Counted from the stretch's first letter, positions 9,025 through 17,835 are shown. The stretch: 64,000 nucleotides of DNA from an uncultured Eubacteriales bacterium (GCA_900545405.1 UQYT01000001.1:124001-188000); one strand, 5' to 3'. Notes: a model not told the origin generated them from the letters alone. Translations and numbers: made by a program.

Positions 9025-9183
9025 ATGGCGATGATAACCAGACATGTCCGCTGCAAAAAGTGTGGACAGCTTTTTCCACTGACCTATCCCGAAAAGCTGT
9101 CTGACATTAGCCTCAGCGTCATCTCCATCTGCAAGATGTGCCGCACCACACAAAACCAATATCAAGGAGGACAACACCAATGA
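9025..9183 (+). CDS. Small zinc-ribbon protein
   Basis: A 52-residue ORF starting MAMITRHVRCKKCGQLF. Two Cys pairs (CKKC and CKMC) about 27 residues apart suggest a zinc ribbon. The stop overlaps the start of the next gene (ATGA), and the gene carries that gene's AAGGAGG ribosome site inside its 3' end. Confidence 0.6.
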   Translation: MAMITRHVRCKKCGQLFPLTYPEKLSDISLSVISICKMCRTTQNQYQGGQHQ

Positions 9184-9761
9184 AAACCGCTGTTTCTAAT
9201 GTGGCCCCCGGCCAGGTGGTCAAGTTTCATGGGGAGCCCTGCATTGTGCTGGAGCACCGCACGGCTGGCACCCTGCTGGTGACCGCCGCCCAGATCAAGA
9301 GCTCTTTTGGCTCCACCAACAACTTTGCTGCCAGCTCTTTCCGTGAACACCTCAACGGTGCCTTTGCGGATGCCCTGACTGAGGGGCACGCTGATGAACT
9401 CATCACCCGTGAGGTTGACCTCACTGCCCTCAACGGCTCCAAGGAGTACGGGAGCTGTGAGTGCAAGGTGGCCCCGCTGACCTTTGATGAAATCCGCCGT
9501 TTTCACGGTCTGCTGCCCAAGCCTGAGAGCTGGGAGTGGAGCGCCACGCCCTGGAGCACCCCCTGCGTGGATGAGGATGATACCTGGGTCATGGGCTTGT
9601 ACACCAGTGGCAATGTCGGCGACGGCGGCTGCGCAAGCACCAGCGGGTCCCGCCCCGCTTTCCTCATCCCCTCCCAGTATGCCGTGGAGGTTGATGGCGG
9701 CCTGGACCAGTACACCACCAATGAGCTGATTGCGGAAATCAACCGCCGCATGAACGGTTAA
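9180..9761 (+). CDS. DGR variable protein 1 (DUF6273-like, C-type-lectin-type fold)
   Basis: A 193-residue protein starting at ATG 9180 (AAGGAGG at about 9164). It has the layout of DUF6273/formylglycine-enzyme-like proteins used as DGR targets: an N-terminal beta region (GQVVKFHGEPCIVLEH), a SSFREHLNG motif, and a C-terminal variable segment ending GSRPAFLIPS. The variable repeat 9597-9659 encodes about residues 140-160 and matches the DGR template with changes only at template adenines. There is no signal peptide, membrane segment or Ig-like tail, unlike the second target at 46554. It lies among early genes, not tail genes. Its ligand and location are unknown. Confidence 0.85.
   Translation: MKTAVSNVAPGQVVKFHGEPCIVLEHRTAGTLLVTAAQIKSSFGSTNNFAASSFREHLNGAFADALTEGHADELITREVDLTALNGSKEYGSCECKVAPLTFDEIRRFHGLLPKPESWEWSATPWSTPCVDEDDTWVMGLYTSGNVGDGGCASTSGSRPAFLIPSQYAVEVDGGLDQYTTNELIAEINRRMNG
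9597..9659 (+). repeat. DGR variable repeat VR1 (remote)
   Basis: 63 nt aligned without gaps to template positions 45237-45299. I count 12 differences, all where the template has A; every C, G and T of the template is kept. It ends in the same 15-nt GC-rich block GGGTCCCGCCCCGCT as the template and VR2, the likely mutagenic-homing initiation site. Upstream of 9597 the similarity stops. Confidence 0.92.
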
Positions 9762-9771
9762 GGTGAGCGCC

Positions 9772-10485
9772 ATGACCACCAGTGAGCCCAATGCCCGCCG
9801 GTATTCCCGGCGGTGCCGCCAGCGCCGCATGGCCCGGAGGCGCAACGCCATGGTCATCATGGCCATTCTGGCCGTCCTTGCCACTGTGTTTGCCCTTGGC
9901 TATGCCAGCGGATGCAGTGCCCACCAGACGGACGATGAGGTCAAGACCCCTGAGCCTGTGGTGACAGCAGAAACCGTCACCCCTCCAGCCCCGGAACAGA
10001 GCCCCGTGGAGCCCTCTGCACCACCAGAGGCAACCACGGAGCCTGCCCGCCACCGTGATGACATCGTGAGTGAGGGGCGGCTCCTCAGCTACGAACTCCA
10101 GGAAGTCATGCAGGACTGCTGTGAGCACTATGAGGTGCCCTATGCTCTGGCCCTTGCCATCGCAGAGGTTGAAACCCACTTTGACCCCGATGCCGTCAGC
10201 GCCACTGGTGACTATGGCCTCATGCAGATCAACTCTGTCAATCACGAGTGGCTTTTGGAAAAAGGCCTTGACCCCATGACCCATGCCGGGAACATTGAGG
10301 CCGGTATCTATATCATCTCCCAGTATCTCCAGAGCTACGGAGAGCCAGAGCTTGCGCTGATGGCCTACAACTGCGGGCCCGGCGGCGCAAGAAAGCTGTG
10401 GGATGCAGGTACATACCAGACCGACTACTCCCGCAAGGTTATGACCGCTTTTGAATACTGGACAAGCGTGCTGGAGGTTGACTGA
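9772..10485 (+). CDS. Membrane-anchored lytic transglycosylase (SLT domain)
   Basis: A 237-residue protein from ATG 9772, preferred over GTG 9763 by spacing from AAGGTGAG. An Arg-rich start (RRYSRRCRQRRMARRR) precedes one transmembrane segment (about residues 27-46), so the protein is probably anchored with the rest outside. A Pro/Glu-rich linker follows, then an SLT domain with the catalytic Glu in AIAEVETHFDP, the GDYGLMQIN motif and ALMAYNCGPGG. It would cut peptidoglycan glycan strands. Its place in the early block beside variable protein 1, far from the lysis cassette, is unusual. Confidence 0.88.
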   Translation: MTTSEPNARRYSRRCRQRRMARRRNAMVIMAILAVLATVFALGYASGCSAHQTDDEVKTPEPVVTAETVTPPAPEQSPVEPSAPPEATTEPARHRDDIVSEGRLLSYELQEVMQDCCEHYEVPYALALAIAEVETHFDPDAVSATGDYGLMQINSVNHEWLLEKGLDPMTHAGNIEAGIYIISQYLQSYGEPELALMAYNCGPGGARKLWDAGTYQTDYSRKVMTAFEYWTSVLEVD

Positions 10486-10486
10486 A

Positions 10487-10606
10487 ATGCCCTACTATAA
10501 GACCTGCCCTGACTGCGGAGCCCACCTTGACCCCGGTGAGCGCTGCGACTGTAAAGATGATACCAAGGAGGATTGTACCAATGTTGGAAATGAAAATCAA
10601 GATTGA
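10487..10606 (+). CDS. Very small zinc-ribbon protein
   Basis: A 39-residue ORF (MPYYKTCPDCGAHLDPGERCDC...) with CPDC and CDC cysteines, probably a zinc knuckle of the kind often found between early phage genes. It starts one base after the transglycosylase stop and overlaps the next gene, which starts at 10581 in another frame. Confidence 0.5.
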   Translation: MPYYKTCPDCGAHLDPGERCDCKDDTKEDCTNVGNENQD

Positions 10607-11069
10607 GGCGGATGCTGCCGTCCTCAAGGCCATTGACAAGCTGACCACGGCGCTGGAAAAGAACGCCGTCAACATCTCCGTGCCCCAGGACGCTCCCGCC
10701 CCCGTGGCTCCTGTGGCCGCCCCTGTCACCCATGCCCCGGTGCCGCCGGTCACCATGCCGCCCGCTACTGCGGTCCCTACCCAGCCCACCCCTGCGCCTG
10801 TGGCAACCCCTACCCCTGCACCGGCTTCTGCGGCACCTGCCCAGACTGTGGCCCCTACTAACCCCGCTCCCACTGTTCCCGTGACCACGGCCCCCACCTA
10901 CACCCTTGACCAGATCGCCAAGGCCGGTGCCAGCCTGGTGGATGCGGGCAAGATGGAGCAACTGCTGGCTCTGCTGGCCAAGTATGGCGTGCAGGCCGTC
11001 ACCCAGCTCCAGCCGGACCAGTACGGTGTCTTTGCCACCGAACTGCGGACGCTGGGCGCACAGCTCTAA
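10581..11069 (+). CDS. Hypothetical protein with Pro/Ala-rich linker
   Basis: A 162-residue protein starting MLEMKIKIEADAAVLKAIDKL, behind AAGGAGG (10565-10571). A short N-terminal helix (about residues 1-30) is joined by a long Pro/Ala/Val/Thr linker (about 40-105) to a C-terminal helical domain (LDQIAKAGASLVDAGKMEQLLALLAKYG). The architecture suggests a scaffold or adaptor for the neighbouring recombination proteins. I do not recognise the function. Confidence 0.65.
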   Translation: MLEMKIKIEADAAVLKAIDKLTTALEKNAVNISVPQDAPAPVAPVAAPVTHAPVPPVTMPPATAVPTQPTPAPVATPTPAPASAAPAQTVAPTNPAPTVPVTTAPTYTLDQIAKAGASLVDAGKMEQLLALLAKYGVQAVTQLQPDQYGVFATELRTLGAQL

Positions 11070-11080
11070 GGAGGTGCCCT

Positions 11081-12319
11081 ATGCCTCCCGAAAAGCACGC
11101 CCTGCTTTCTGCCTCATCGGCATCCCGCTGGCTGAAATGCACGGCGGCCCCCCGCTTTGAGGAGCACCTGCCGGAGCGCACCAGCGAATATGCGGAGGAG
11201 GGCCGCCTGGCCCATTCCATCTGTGAGCTCAAGACCCTCAAGAAATTCACTGTGATGACCTCCCGCACCTACACCACCCGCCTCAATAAGCTCAAAAAGA
11301 ACCCACTCTACTCTGAGGAAATGGACAAGACCAGTGACCTCTACATTGAGCACCTGATTGAGCAGGCCATGCTCTATGACAGCACGCCCACTGTGGCGGC
11401 GGAGGTGCAAGTGGACTTTGGGGAGTATGTCCCGGAGGGCTTTGGCACCTGTGACAATGTGATGATTGGCGGGGACACCCTCAGCATCACGGACTACAAG
11501 CACGGCAAGGGTGTCCCGGTGTCCGCCGTGGGCAACCCGCAGATGCGGCTCTACGCTCTGGGCGCTCTCAAGCGCTATGCCCCCGTGTTCGGCGATGCCA
11601 TCAAGAAAGTCCGCATGTCCATTGACCAGCCCCGCCTTGACAGCTACACCACCGACACTATCACCGTGGAGGAGCTGATGGCCTGGGGCGAGAACATCAA
11701 GCCCATTGCACAAAAGGCTTTCTCCGGGCTGGGTGAGTTTGTCCCCGGTGACCACTGCCGTTTTTGCCGTGGCAAGGCTCAGTGCCGTGCCCGTGCCAAC
11801 ACCAACACGGCGCTGGAGGACTTCAAGGACTGCGTGCCCGCCGCCTCCGTCCCGCCTGACGCTATGGCCCCCCAAGAGTTTTCCCACATCGGCCCGCATG
11901 GGAATGAGGTGCACCCGCTCCTCTCTGATGCGGAGATCGGTGACCTCCTCATCCGTGGCAAGGAGCTGGTGGCCTGGTACAAGGACCTGGAGGAGTACGC
12001 CACCAAGGCCCTGCTGGACGGCAAGCCCATTGAGGGCTGGAAACTGGTGGCTGGCCGGAGCATCCGCACCTTTACGGACCAGGATGCCGCCATCCAAGCC
12101 GCCATTGCCGCCGGATATGATGAGGCCCTGCTCTATGACCGCAAGCCCAAGACGCTCTCTGAGATGGAGAAACTGATGGGCAAGGCGGAGTTTGCTGAAA
12201 AAATCGGTGGCTATGTGACCAAGCCCTTGGGCAAGCCCACGCTGGCCCTCAGCACGGACAAGCGTGAGGCCTACAACCCTGCCGCTGCTGACTTTGCCGG
12301 GGTGACCGCCAGTGAGTAA
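11081..12319 (+). CDS. DUF2800 family protein, RecB-like nuclease fold
   Basis: A 412-residue DUF2800 protein, a phage family with a RecB/AddB-like PD-(D/E)xK nuclease core. The N-terminus reads HALLSASSASRWLKCTAAPR, with a SASRW-type motif and the first Cys. The putative active site is ITDYKHGKG around residue 140. A Cys cluster near residue 228 (HCRFCRGKAQCRAR), with the N-terminal Cys, could hold an iron-sulfur cluster as in AddB. It probably works with the DUF2815 protein in phage recombination or replication. Confidence 0.85.
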   Translation: MPPEKHALLSASSASRWLKCTAAPRFEEHLPERTSEYAEEGRLAHSICELKTLKKFTVMTSRTYTTRLNKLKKNPLYSEEMDKTSDLYIEHLIEQAMLYDSTPTVAAEVQVDFGEYVPEGFGTCDNVMIGGDTLSITDYKHGKGVPVSAVGNPQMRLYALGALKRYAPVFGDAIKKVRMSIDQPRLDSYTTDTITVEELMAWGENIKPIAQKAFSGLGEFVPGDHCRFCRGKAQCRARANTNTALEDFKDCVPAASVPPDAMAPQEFSHIGPHGNEVHPLLSDAEIGDLLIRGKELVAWYKDLEEYATKALLDGKPIEGWKLVAGRSIRTFTDQDAAIQAAIAAGYDEALLYDRKPKTLSEMEKLMGKAEFAEKIGGYVTKPLGKPTLALSTDKREAYNPAAADFAGVTASE

Positions 12320-12875
12320 GTATCAGACCTGCGCCCATTCTGCCCCTTGGCAACCTCCCATCCCGCTGGATGATGAGGAAAAGGGCTACCCCGTAGGCCG
12401 TTTTTGCAAGCACGCTTGTGGCAGTATGGCTGTCATCCGTGACCCGGAGGTCTGCGAGAGCTGCACACAGTACACAGACCCCGCCAAGCTCATCACCATC
12501 AACACCGGGGACTACCACGCAGACATCTATTTTGACCGGCTGGAGGACATGCCCATCTCCAACATCCGCAAGGTTTTCAAGCTGCTCCTGGCTGACCCGT
12601 GGAGCAACGAGGGAGCCATCCGCCAGATGACCCTCTACTTGGATGCCGCCGTGATTGAAAGCAAAGAGGCTTGGAAACAGGCCAGCATTGAGTATCAGAA
12701 CGGCTGGCGCAATGTGTTCAATAAGAAAAGCCGCCTCAAAGAGGACCGCCAAAAGCTCCGGGAAAACAACCGGCTGACCGCTGCCGTAAAGCGGAGCAAC
12801 GCCCAGCATGAGCGCTGGGTGAAACTTCAAACCTGCTGGGCTGAGGCCCAGCCTGATGCAAACACCAGAGTGTAA
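12312..12875 (+). CDS. Hypothetical Cys-rich early protein
   Basis: A 187-residue protein starting at GTG 12312 and overlapping the DUF2800 gene by 8 bp. The first 60 residues contain several Cys and His residues (CAHSA, CKHAC, CESC) that could bind zinc. The C-terminal part is helical and basic. Its place between DUF2800 and DUF2815 suggests a role in DNA metabolism, but no family was recognised. Confidence 0.6.
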   Translation: MSKYQTCAHSAPWQPPIPLDDEEKGYPVGRFCKHACGSMAVIRDPEVCESCTQYTDPAKLITINTGDYHADIYFDRLEDMPISNIRKVFKLLLADPWSNEGAIRQMTLYLDAAVIESKEAWKQASIEYQNGWRNVFNKKSRLKEDRQKLRENNRLTAAVKRSNAQHERWVKLQTCWAEAQPDANTRV

Positions 12876-12902
12876 TTTAACTGTAAAGGAGATCAAAAGA
12901 TT

Positions 12903-13535
12903 ATGTATCAGAATGATGCCATGAAAGTCCTGACAGGTGAGGTCCGCCTCTCCTATGCCAACCTGACCACCCCCAGAGCCGCCCAGCAGGGCGGTGAGCC
13001 CAAGTATTCCGTCACCCTGCTCATCCCCAAGAGCGATGCCGCCACCAAGGCTGACATTGACGCTGCCATCCAGGCCGCCGCCAATGATGCGCTCACCAAG
13101 GTGTGGAACGGTGCCCGCCCGCCCATGCTCAAGGTGCCCATCTACGATGGTGACGGCGTGCGCCCCTCCGGCGTGCCCTTTGGCGATGAGTGCAAGGGCC
13201 ATTGGGTGATGACCGCCTCCACCAAGAACAAGCCCCAGGTGGTGGGCATCGACAACATCAACTGCGAACTGTCCCCGGCGGACATTTACAGCGGCATGTA
13301 TGGCCGTGTCACCGTCCGTTTCTTCGGCTACTCCAACAGCGGCAACAAGGGCATTGGCTGCGGTCTGGGCAATGTTCTCAAGACCCGTGACGGGGAGCCC
13401 CTGAGCGGCCAGGCCTCCGCTGCCTCCGACTTCGCCGGGCTGGGCGGCACCCCTGCGGCCCCCGCCGCTCCTGCCGCTCAGGTGCCCTGGGCCACCACCG
13501 GCGGCATCAACCCCATCACCGGCCAGCCCATGTAA
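12903..13535 (+). CDS. DUF2815 family single-stranded DNA-binding-like protein
   Basis: A 210-residue DUF2815 protein. The family has an OB-like fold related to phage T7 gp2.5 and is expected to coat single-stranded DNA. Typical features are GEVRLSYANLTTPRAAQQGGEPKYSVTLLIPK at the N-terminus, DGDGVRP in the middle, and a flexible Ala/Pro C-terminal tail (about residues 180-210) that could contact the polymerase encoded next. Confidence 0.85.
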   Translation: MYQNDAMKVLTGEVRLSYANLTTPRAAQQGGEPKYSVTLLIPKSDAATKADIDAAIQAAANDALTKVWNGARPPMLKVPIYDGDGVRPSGVPFGDECKGHWVMTASTKNKPQVVGIDNINCELSPADIYSGMYGRVTVRFFGYSNSGNKGIGCGLGNVLKTRDGEPLSGQASAASDFAGLGGTPAAPAAPAAQVPWATTGGINPITGQPM

Positions 13536-13547
13536 TTGGAGGACATC

Positions 13548-15536
13548 ATGCACCATCTCAGCATTGACCTTGAAACTTATTCAAGCGTGCCGATTGCTAA
13601 GGCCGGGGCGCAAAAGTACATCTCCAGCCCGGACTTTGAAATCCTGCTCTTTGCATATAGTGTGGATGGTGCGCCTGTTGAGATCATTGACCTGGCACGG
13701 GGGGAACGCCTCCCCCCGTGGCTGGTCCAGGCCATCACCTCCCCGGAGTACATCAAGCACGCATACAACGCCCCCTTTGAGTGGGGCTGCCTGTCCAAGT
13801 TTTTGGGCACTCTGCCGCCGGACCAATGGCGCTGCACCATGTTCCACGGCCTCTATTGTGGCTACACAGCAGGCCTGGATGCCACTGGCAGGGCCCTGGG
13901 GCTTGCTGAGGACAAGCGCAAGCTCAACACCGGCAAGGCGCTCATCCGTTATTTCTGCATCCCCTGCGCCCCTACAAAGGCCAATGGAGGCCGCACCCGC
14001 AACCTGCCCCAGCATGACACCGACAAGTGGGAGCTGTTCAAAGAATACTGCCGCCAGGATGTTGTGACTGAGATGGAGATTGAGCGGCGGCTCTCCGCTT
14101 TCCCCGTACCGGACTTCGTGCAAAAGCAATGGGAAACGGACCTCATCATCAATGCCCGTGGCGTGGCCGTGGACATGGACCTGGTGAGCGGTGCCCTCTA
14201 TCTGGGCAATGTGACCCGCCAAAACCTCACCCAAGAGGCCATGAACATCTCCAAGCTGGACAACCCCAACAGCGTGGCACAGCTCACGCAATGGCTCCAG
14301 GAGGCCATGGGAGAGGAGCTTGCGGACCTCCGCAAGGACACCGTGGCCCGCCTGCTGGGCAAGGAGGACAACAGCCCCCAGGTCCAGCGGATGCTTGAGA
14401 TACGCCAAGAGCTGGGCAAGACCAGCACCAAAAAGTATGACGCTATTGAGGCCGCTGTGTGCCCGGATGGCCGTGTCCGTGGGCTGCTCCAATTCTATGG
14501 AGCGAACAGGACGGGACGCTGGGCAGGCCGCCTGGTGCAAGTCCAGAACTTGCCCCGCACCTACACGGAGCCGCTGCCGCTGGCCCGTGAGCTGGTGGAG
14601 CACCGCAAACTGGATGCCCTCCGGCTGATTTATGGCTCTGTGCCTGACACCCTCAGCCAGCTCATCCGCACTGCCTTTGTGGCCCCGGAGGGCCATGTCC
14701 TCATTGATGCTGACTTTTCGGCTATTGAGGCCCGTGTCATCTCCTGGCTGGCCGGTGAACAATGGCGGCTGGAGGTGTTCCGCACCCACGGCAAAATCTA
14801 TGAGGCCTCCGCCTCACAGATGTTCGGCGTGCCCATTGAGCTCATCAAAAAGGGCAATCCAGAGTATGCACTCCGACAAAAGGGCAAGGTGGCGGAGCTG
14901 GCCTTGGGCTACCAAGGCAGCACCGGCGCACTCATCAACATGGGAGCCCTGGACATGGGCATCCCAGAGGAGGACCTGCCGGACATCGTGAGCCGCTGGC
15001 GTGAGGCCAACAAGCGCATCCGTGACCTGTGGTATTCCATGGACAATGCCGCTGTGCAGGTCATCACCCAGGGTGGCAGTGTGGGGGTCAACGGCCTCCT
15101 GCTGGCCCGTGAGTATGACTACAACCAAGGCACGGACTGTTTCACCATCCTGCTCCCATCCGGGCGTAAGCTCTACTATGTAAGCCCCGGCATTGGTGAA
15201 AACCAATGGGGCAACCCATCCATCTCCTACATGGGCATGGACCAGAAAACCAAGCGGTGGAAACGCATCGAAACCTACGGCGGCAAGCTGGTGGAAAACT
15301 GCGTCCAGGCCATTGCCCGTGACTGCCTGGCGGACACCATTGAACGCCTTGAGGCCGCTGGCCTACCGGTAGTGTTCCACATCCATGACGAGGTGGTCAT
15401 TGATACGGCCCCCTGGAGCGATGATGACACCATGCTGGACACGGTGGTCAACATCATGCGCCAGCCTATCCCGTGGGCCGCTGATCTGCCGCTCAACGCT
15501 GATGGCTGGGTGGGCACATTCTTTAGAAAGGACTGA
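13548..15536 (+). CDS. Family A DNA polymerase with 3'-5' exonuclease domain
   Basis: A 662-residue phage replicative polymerase. The start ATG 13548 is set by GGAGG at 13537. The N-terminal domain opens with HLSIDLETYSS, whose DxE is exonuclease motif I. Polymerase motif A (DADFSAIEAR) begins near residue 387, motif B (RQKGKVAELALGYQG) near 443, and motif C (HIHDEVVID) near 611. No 5'-nuclease domain is present. It copies phage DNA with the SSB-like and VapE proteins. Confidence 0.95.
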   Translation: MHHLSIDLETYSSVPIAKAGAQKYISSPDFEILLFAYSVDGAPVEIIDLARGERLPPWLVQAITSPEYIKHAYNAPFEWGCLSKFLGTLPPDQWRCTMFHGLYCGYTAGLDATGRALGLAEDKRKLNTGKALIRYFCIPCAPTKANGGRTRNLPQHDTDKWELFKEYCRQDVVTEMEIERRLSAFPVPDFVQKQWETDLIINARGVAVDMDLVSGALYLGNVTRQNLTQEAMNISKLDNPNSVAQLTQWLQEAMGEELADLRKDTVARLLGKEDNSPQVQRMLEIRQELGKTSTKKYDAIEAAVCPDGRVRGLLQFYGANRTGRWAGRLVQVQNLPRTYTEPLPLARELVEHRKLDALRLIYGSVPDTLSQLIRTAFVAPEGHVLIDADFSAIEARVISWLAGEQWRLEVFRTHGKIYEASASQMFGVPIELIKKGNPEYALRQKGKVAELALGYQGSTGALINMGALDMGIPEEDLPDIVSRWREANKRIRDLWYSMDNAAVQVITQGGSVGVNGLLLAREYDYNQGTDCFTILLPSGRKLYYVSPGIGENQWGNPSISYMGMDQKTKRWKRIETYGGKLVENCVQAIARDCLADTIERLEAAGLPVVFHIHDEVVIDTAPWSDDDTMLDTVVNIMRQPIPWAADLPLNADGWVGTFFRKD

Positions 15537-15540
15537 GCAC

Positions 15541-16167
15541 ATGAAAATCATTAACCCCTATACTGAAATCCTCACCCCGCTGGATGGCCAGGCCATCCTC
15601 CAGCACATTGAGCTGTGCGGGCGGGTCTGCTACAAGTCTGAGGACAAAATCACCGACACCAGCGCCGCCAAGTTTGTGGCGGGCATCATCAAGCGTGGCC
15701 ATGAGGCCGTCCTGGAGCACTTTGACATCACGGTCAAGTTTGTGTGTGACCGGGGCGTGTCCCATGAAATTGTCCGGCACCGCATGGCCTCCTACTGCCA
15801 AGAGAGCACCCGCTACTGCAACTATTCCAAGGAGGTTTTTGGCAGTGAAATCACTGTCATCCGCCCATCTTTCCTGACGGAGGGCACACCAGGCTGGCAG
15901 TATTGGAAAGTGGCTTGCAGGATGGCTGAAAAGTCATATTTTGAGCTGCTGGACTGGGGCTGCACCCCGCAAGAGGCCCGTGCTGTTCTGCCCACATGCC
16001 TCAAGACTGAGGTGATGATGACGGCCAACCTGCGGGAATGGCGGCATTTCTTCAAGCTGCGGACCGCCCCGGCGGCACACCCGCAGATGCGTGAGGTGGC
16101 CGTCCCGCTGCTCCACCAGATGCGCTCCCAGGTGCCGGTCATCTTTGATGACATTGATGGTGAGTGA
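15541..16167 (+). CDS. thyX: Flavin-dependent thymidylate synthase
   Basis: ThyX (208 residues) makes dTMP from dUMP using FAD, NADPH and methylene-tetrahydrofolate. The signature RHRxxSxxxxSxRY is complete (RHRMASYCQESTRY, residues 79-92), and the substrate-binding segment RxxLPTCLKTEV is present as RAVLPTCLKTEV. It would raise dTMP supply during phage replication. It sits 4 bp after the polymerase gene and abuts the methyltransferase gene. Confidence 0.95.
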   Translation: MKIINPYTEILTPLDGQAILQHIELCGRVCYKSEDKITDTSAAKFVAGIIKRGHEAVLEHFDITVKFVCDRGVSHEIVRHRMASYCQESTRYCNYSKEVFGSEITVIRPSFLTEGTPGWQYWKVACRMAEKSYFELLDWGCTPQEARAVLPTCLKTEVMMTANLREWRHFFKLRTAPAAHPQMREVAVPLLHQMRSQVPVIFDDIDGE

Positions 16168-16168
16168 C

Positions 16169-17500
16169 ATGAATGGTTTAATTATTGACTGTTTCGCTGG
16201 TGGTGGCGGTGCCAGCAAGGGCATTGAGCTGGCCCTCAACCGCCCCATTGACATTGCCATCAACCATGACCCGGAGGCCATCCGCATCCACAAAGCCAAC
16301 CATCCCCACACCCTGCATCTGACGGAGGACATTTTCACCGTTGACCTCCAGAAATATGTGGCCGGGAGAAAGGTTGACCTTATGTGGGCATCCCCAGACT
16401 GCACCAGCCACTCAAAAGCCAAGGGAGGCCAGCCCCGACACCAGGGGCTCCGCATCCTCCCGTGGGCCGTCTACAAGCACGCCAAGGCCATTTTGCCGGA
16501 AATCATCATCATGGAGAATGTTGAGGAGATACAGCAATGGGGGCCTCTGGACGGCACCGGCAGGCCCATCAAGGAGCGAGCCGGTGAGGACTACAACAAG
16601 TTCATCCAAGCCATGTGCTCCCTGGGGTACGCCTTTGACAGCCGGGAGCTGGTAGCCGCTGACTATGGAGCACCCACCACAAGAAAGCGCTGGTATGCCA
16701 TTTTCAGACGGGACCAGCGCCCTATCACCTGGCCCCTTGCCACGCACAGCAAGGACGGCGGCCACGGCACCCAGAAGTGGCTTTCTTGTGGGGACTTCAT
16801 TGACTGGTCCGATTTGGGCAAGTCCATTTTCAGCCGACCCAAGCCCCTGGCAGAGGCCACCATGCGCCGCATTGCCAACGGCTACCGCAAGTATGTGGTG
16901 GAAAACCCCGCTCCCTATATCGTGAACAACAAAGAGGCCGTTGCTTTCCTCATCCAGTATCACGGGGAAACCAAAGCCGGAGATGCACGGGGGCAGCTTT
17001 TGACCGAGCCCATCAAGACCATTGACACCAGCAACCGCTATGGGCTGGTAACAGCCTTTGTCACCAAGTTTTACAAGACCGGCACCGGCCAGAGCTGCCG
17101 TGAGCCCCTGCACACCATCACCACATCACCAGGGCATTTTGGCCTGGTATCTGCTTTCCTCATCAAATACTACGGCACGGGCTGCGGCCAGACCCTTGAG
17201 GAGCCCCTGGCCACTATCACCACAAAAGACCGCTTTGGCCTGGTAAATGTCGTGGTTGAACTGGATGGAGAGAAATACATCCTCAAAGATATTTTCCTGC
17301 GGATGCTAAAAGCAGAGCCAGAGCTCAAACTCATGCAGGGCTTTCCGGCTGACTACATCATCACCCATGACTACGATGGAAAACCGTACCCAATTAAGGA
17401 GCAGGTGGCCCGTATCGGAAATAGTGTTGTGCCAATCATGGCAAAAGCACTGGTACAAGCAAACTGCCCGCATCTTATTAAGGAGGCAATGACAGCATGA
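16169..17500 (+). CDS. DNA cytosine-5 methyltransferase
   Basis: A 443-residue m5C methyltransferase. Motif I is LIIDCFAGGGGASKG (residues 4-18) and the catalytic Cys is in ASPDCTSHS near residue 77, a PDC variant of the usual PPC. ENVEEI (motif VI) and RKRWYAIF (motif VIII) follow, and GNSVVPIMAKAL is motif X. The target-recognition part between motifs VIII and IX (about residues 257-360) consists of three related repeats of about 33 residues. No matching restriction enzyme is nearby, so it probably protects phage DNA or alters its regulation. Confidence 0.93.
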   Translation: MNGLIIDCFAGGGGASKGIELALNRPIDIAINHDPEAIRIHKANHPHTLHLTEDIFTVDLQKYVAGRKVDLMWASPDCTSHSKAKGGQPRHQGLRILPWAVYKHAKAILPEIIIMENVEEIQQWGPLDGTGRPIKERAGEDYNKFIQAMCSLGYAFDSRELVAADYGAPTTRKRWYAIFRRDQRPITWPLATHSKDGGHGTQKWLSCGDFIDWSDLGKSIFSRPKPLAEATMRRIANGYRKYVVENPAPYIVNNKEAVAFLIQYHGETKAGDARGQLLTEPIKTIDTSNRYGLVTAFVTKFYKTGTGQSCREPLHTITTSPGHFGLVSAFLIKYYGTGCGQTLEEPLATITTKDRFGLVNVVVELDGEKYILKDIFLRMLKAEPELKLMQGFPADYIITHDYDGKPYPIKEQVARIGNSVVPIMAKALVQANCPHLIKEAMTA

Positions 17501-17835
17501 AACGCTCTGAGATTTTGGAGGCCGCCCGCCGCTGTGTCTGCGGTGAGCGTGAGCAGGACTATGGCACGCCGGAGAATAACTTTGAAACCATCGGCCTGCT
17601 CTGGGGTGTCTACCTCAGAGCGGCGCACCCGGAGTATGCCAAGGTCATGCCCATCAACGGCATCACGGCCAAGGATGCCGGCACTATGCTGGCCCTGCTC
17701 AAGGTGGCCCGCATCGCCACCGGCTCCAGCCCTGACAGCTTTATTGATCTGGCGGGCTATGCGGCCTGCGCCGGTGAAATCGTGACAGAAAGGAGCTGCC
17801 CCTATGAAAAAGCGGAAACCCAGACCCAGGAGTGA
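17497..17835 (+). CDS. DUF6378-like phage protein
   Basis: A 112-residue protein (MKRSEILEAARRCVCGEREQDYG...) resembling a phage family usually labelled DUF6378. The QDYGTPENNF motif and KVARIATGSSPDSFIDLAGYAACAGE are its recognisable parts. Function is unknown; it is generally found near nucleotide-metabolism and replication genes. It overlaps the methyltransferase by 4 bp (ATGA). Confidence 0.75.
   Translation: MKRSEILEAARRCVCGEREQDYGTPENNFETIGLLWGVYLRAAHPEYAKVMPINGITAKDAGTMLALLKVARIATGSSPDSFIDLAGYAACAGEIVTERSCPYEKAETQTQE

Noticed and set aside
9541..9596. Extension of VR1 further upstream to the full template length
   Set aside because: Before position 9597 differences appear at non-A template positions (for example GCC/GTT triplets), so the repeat stops there.
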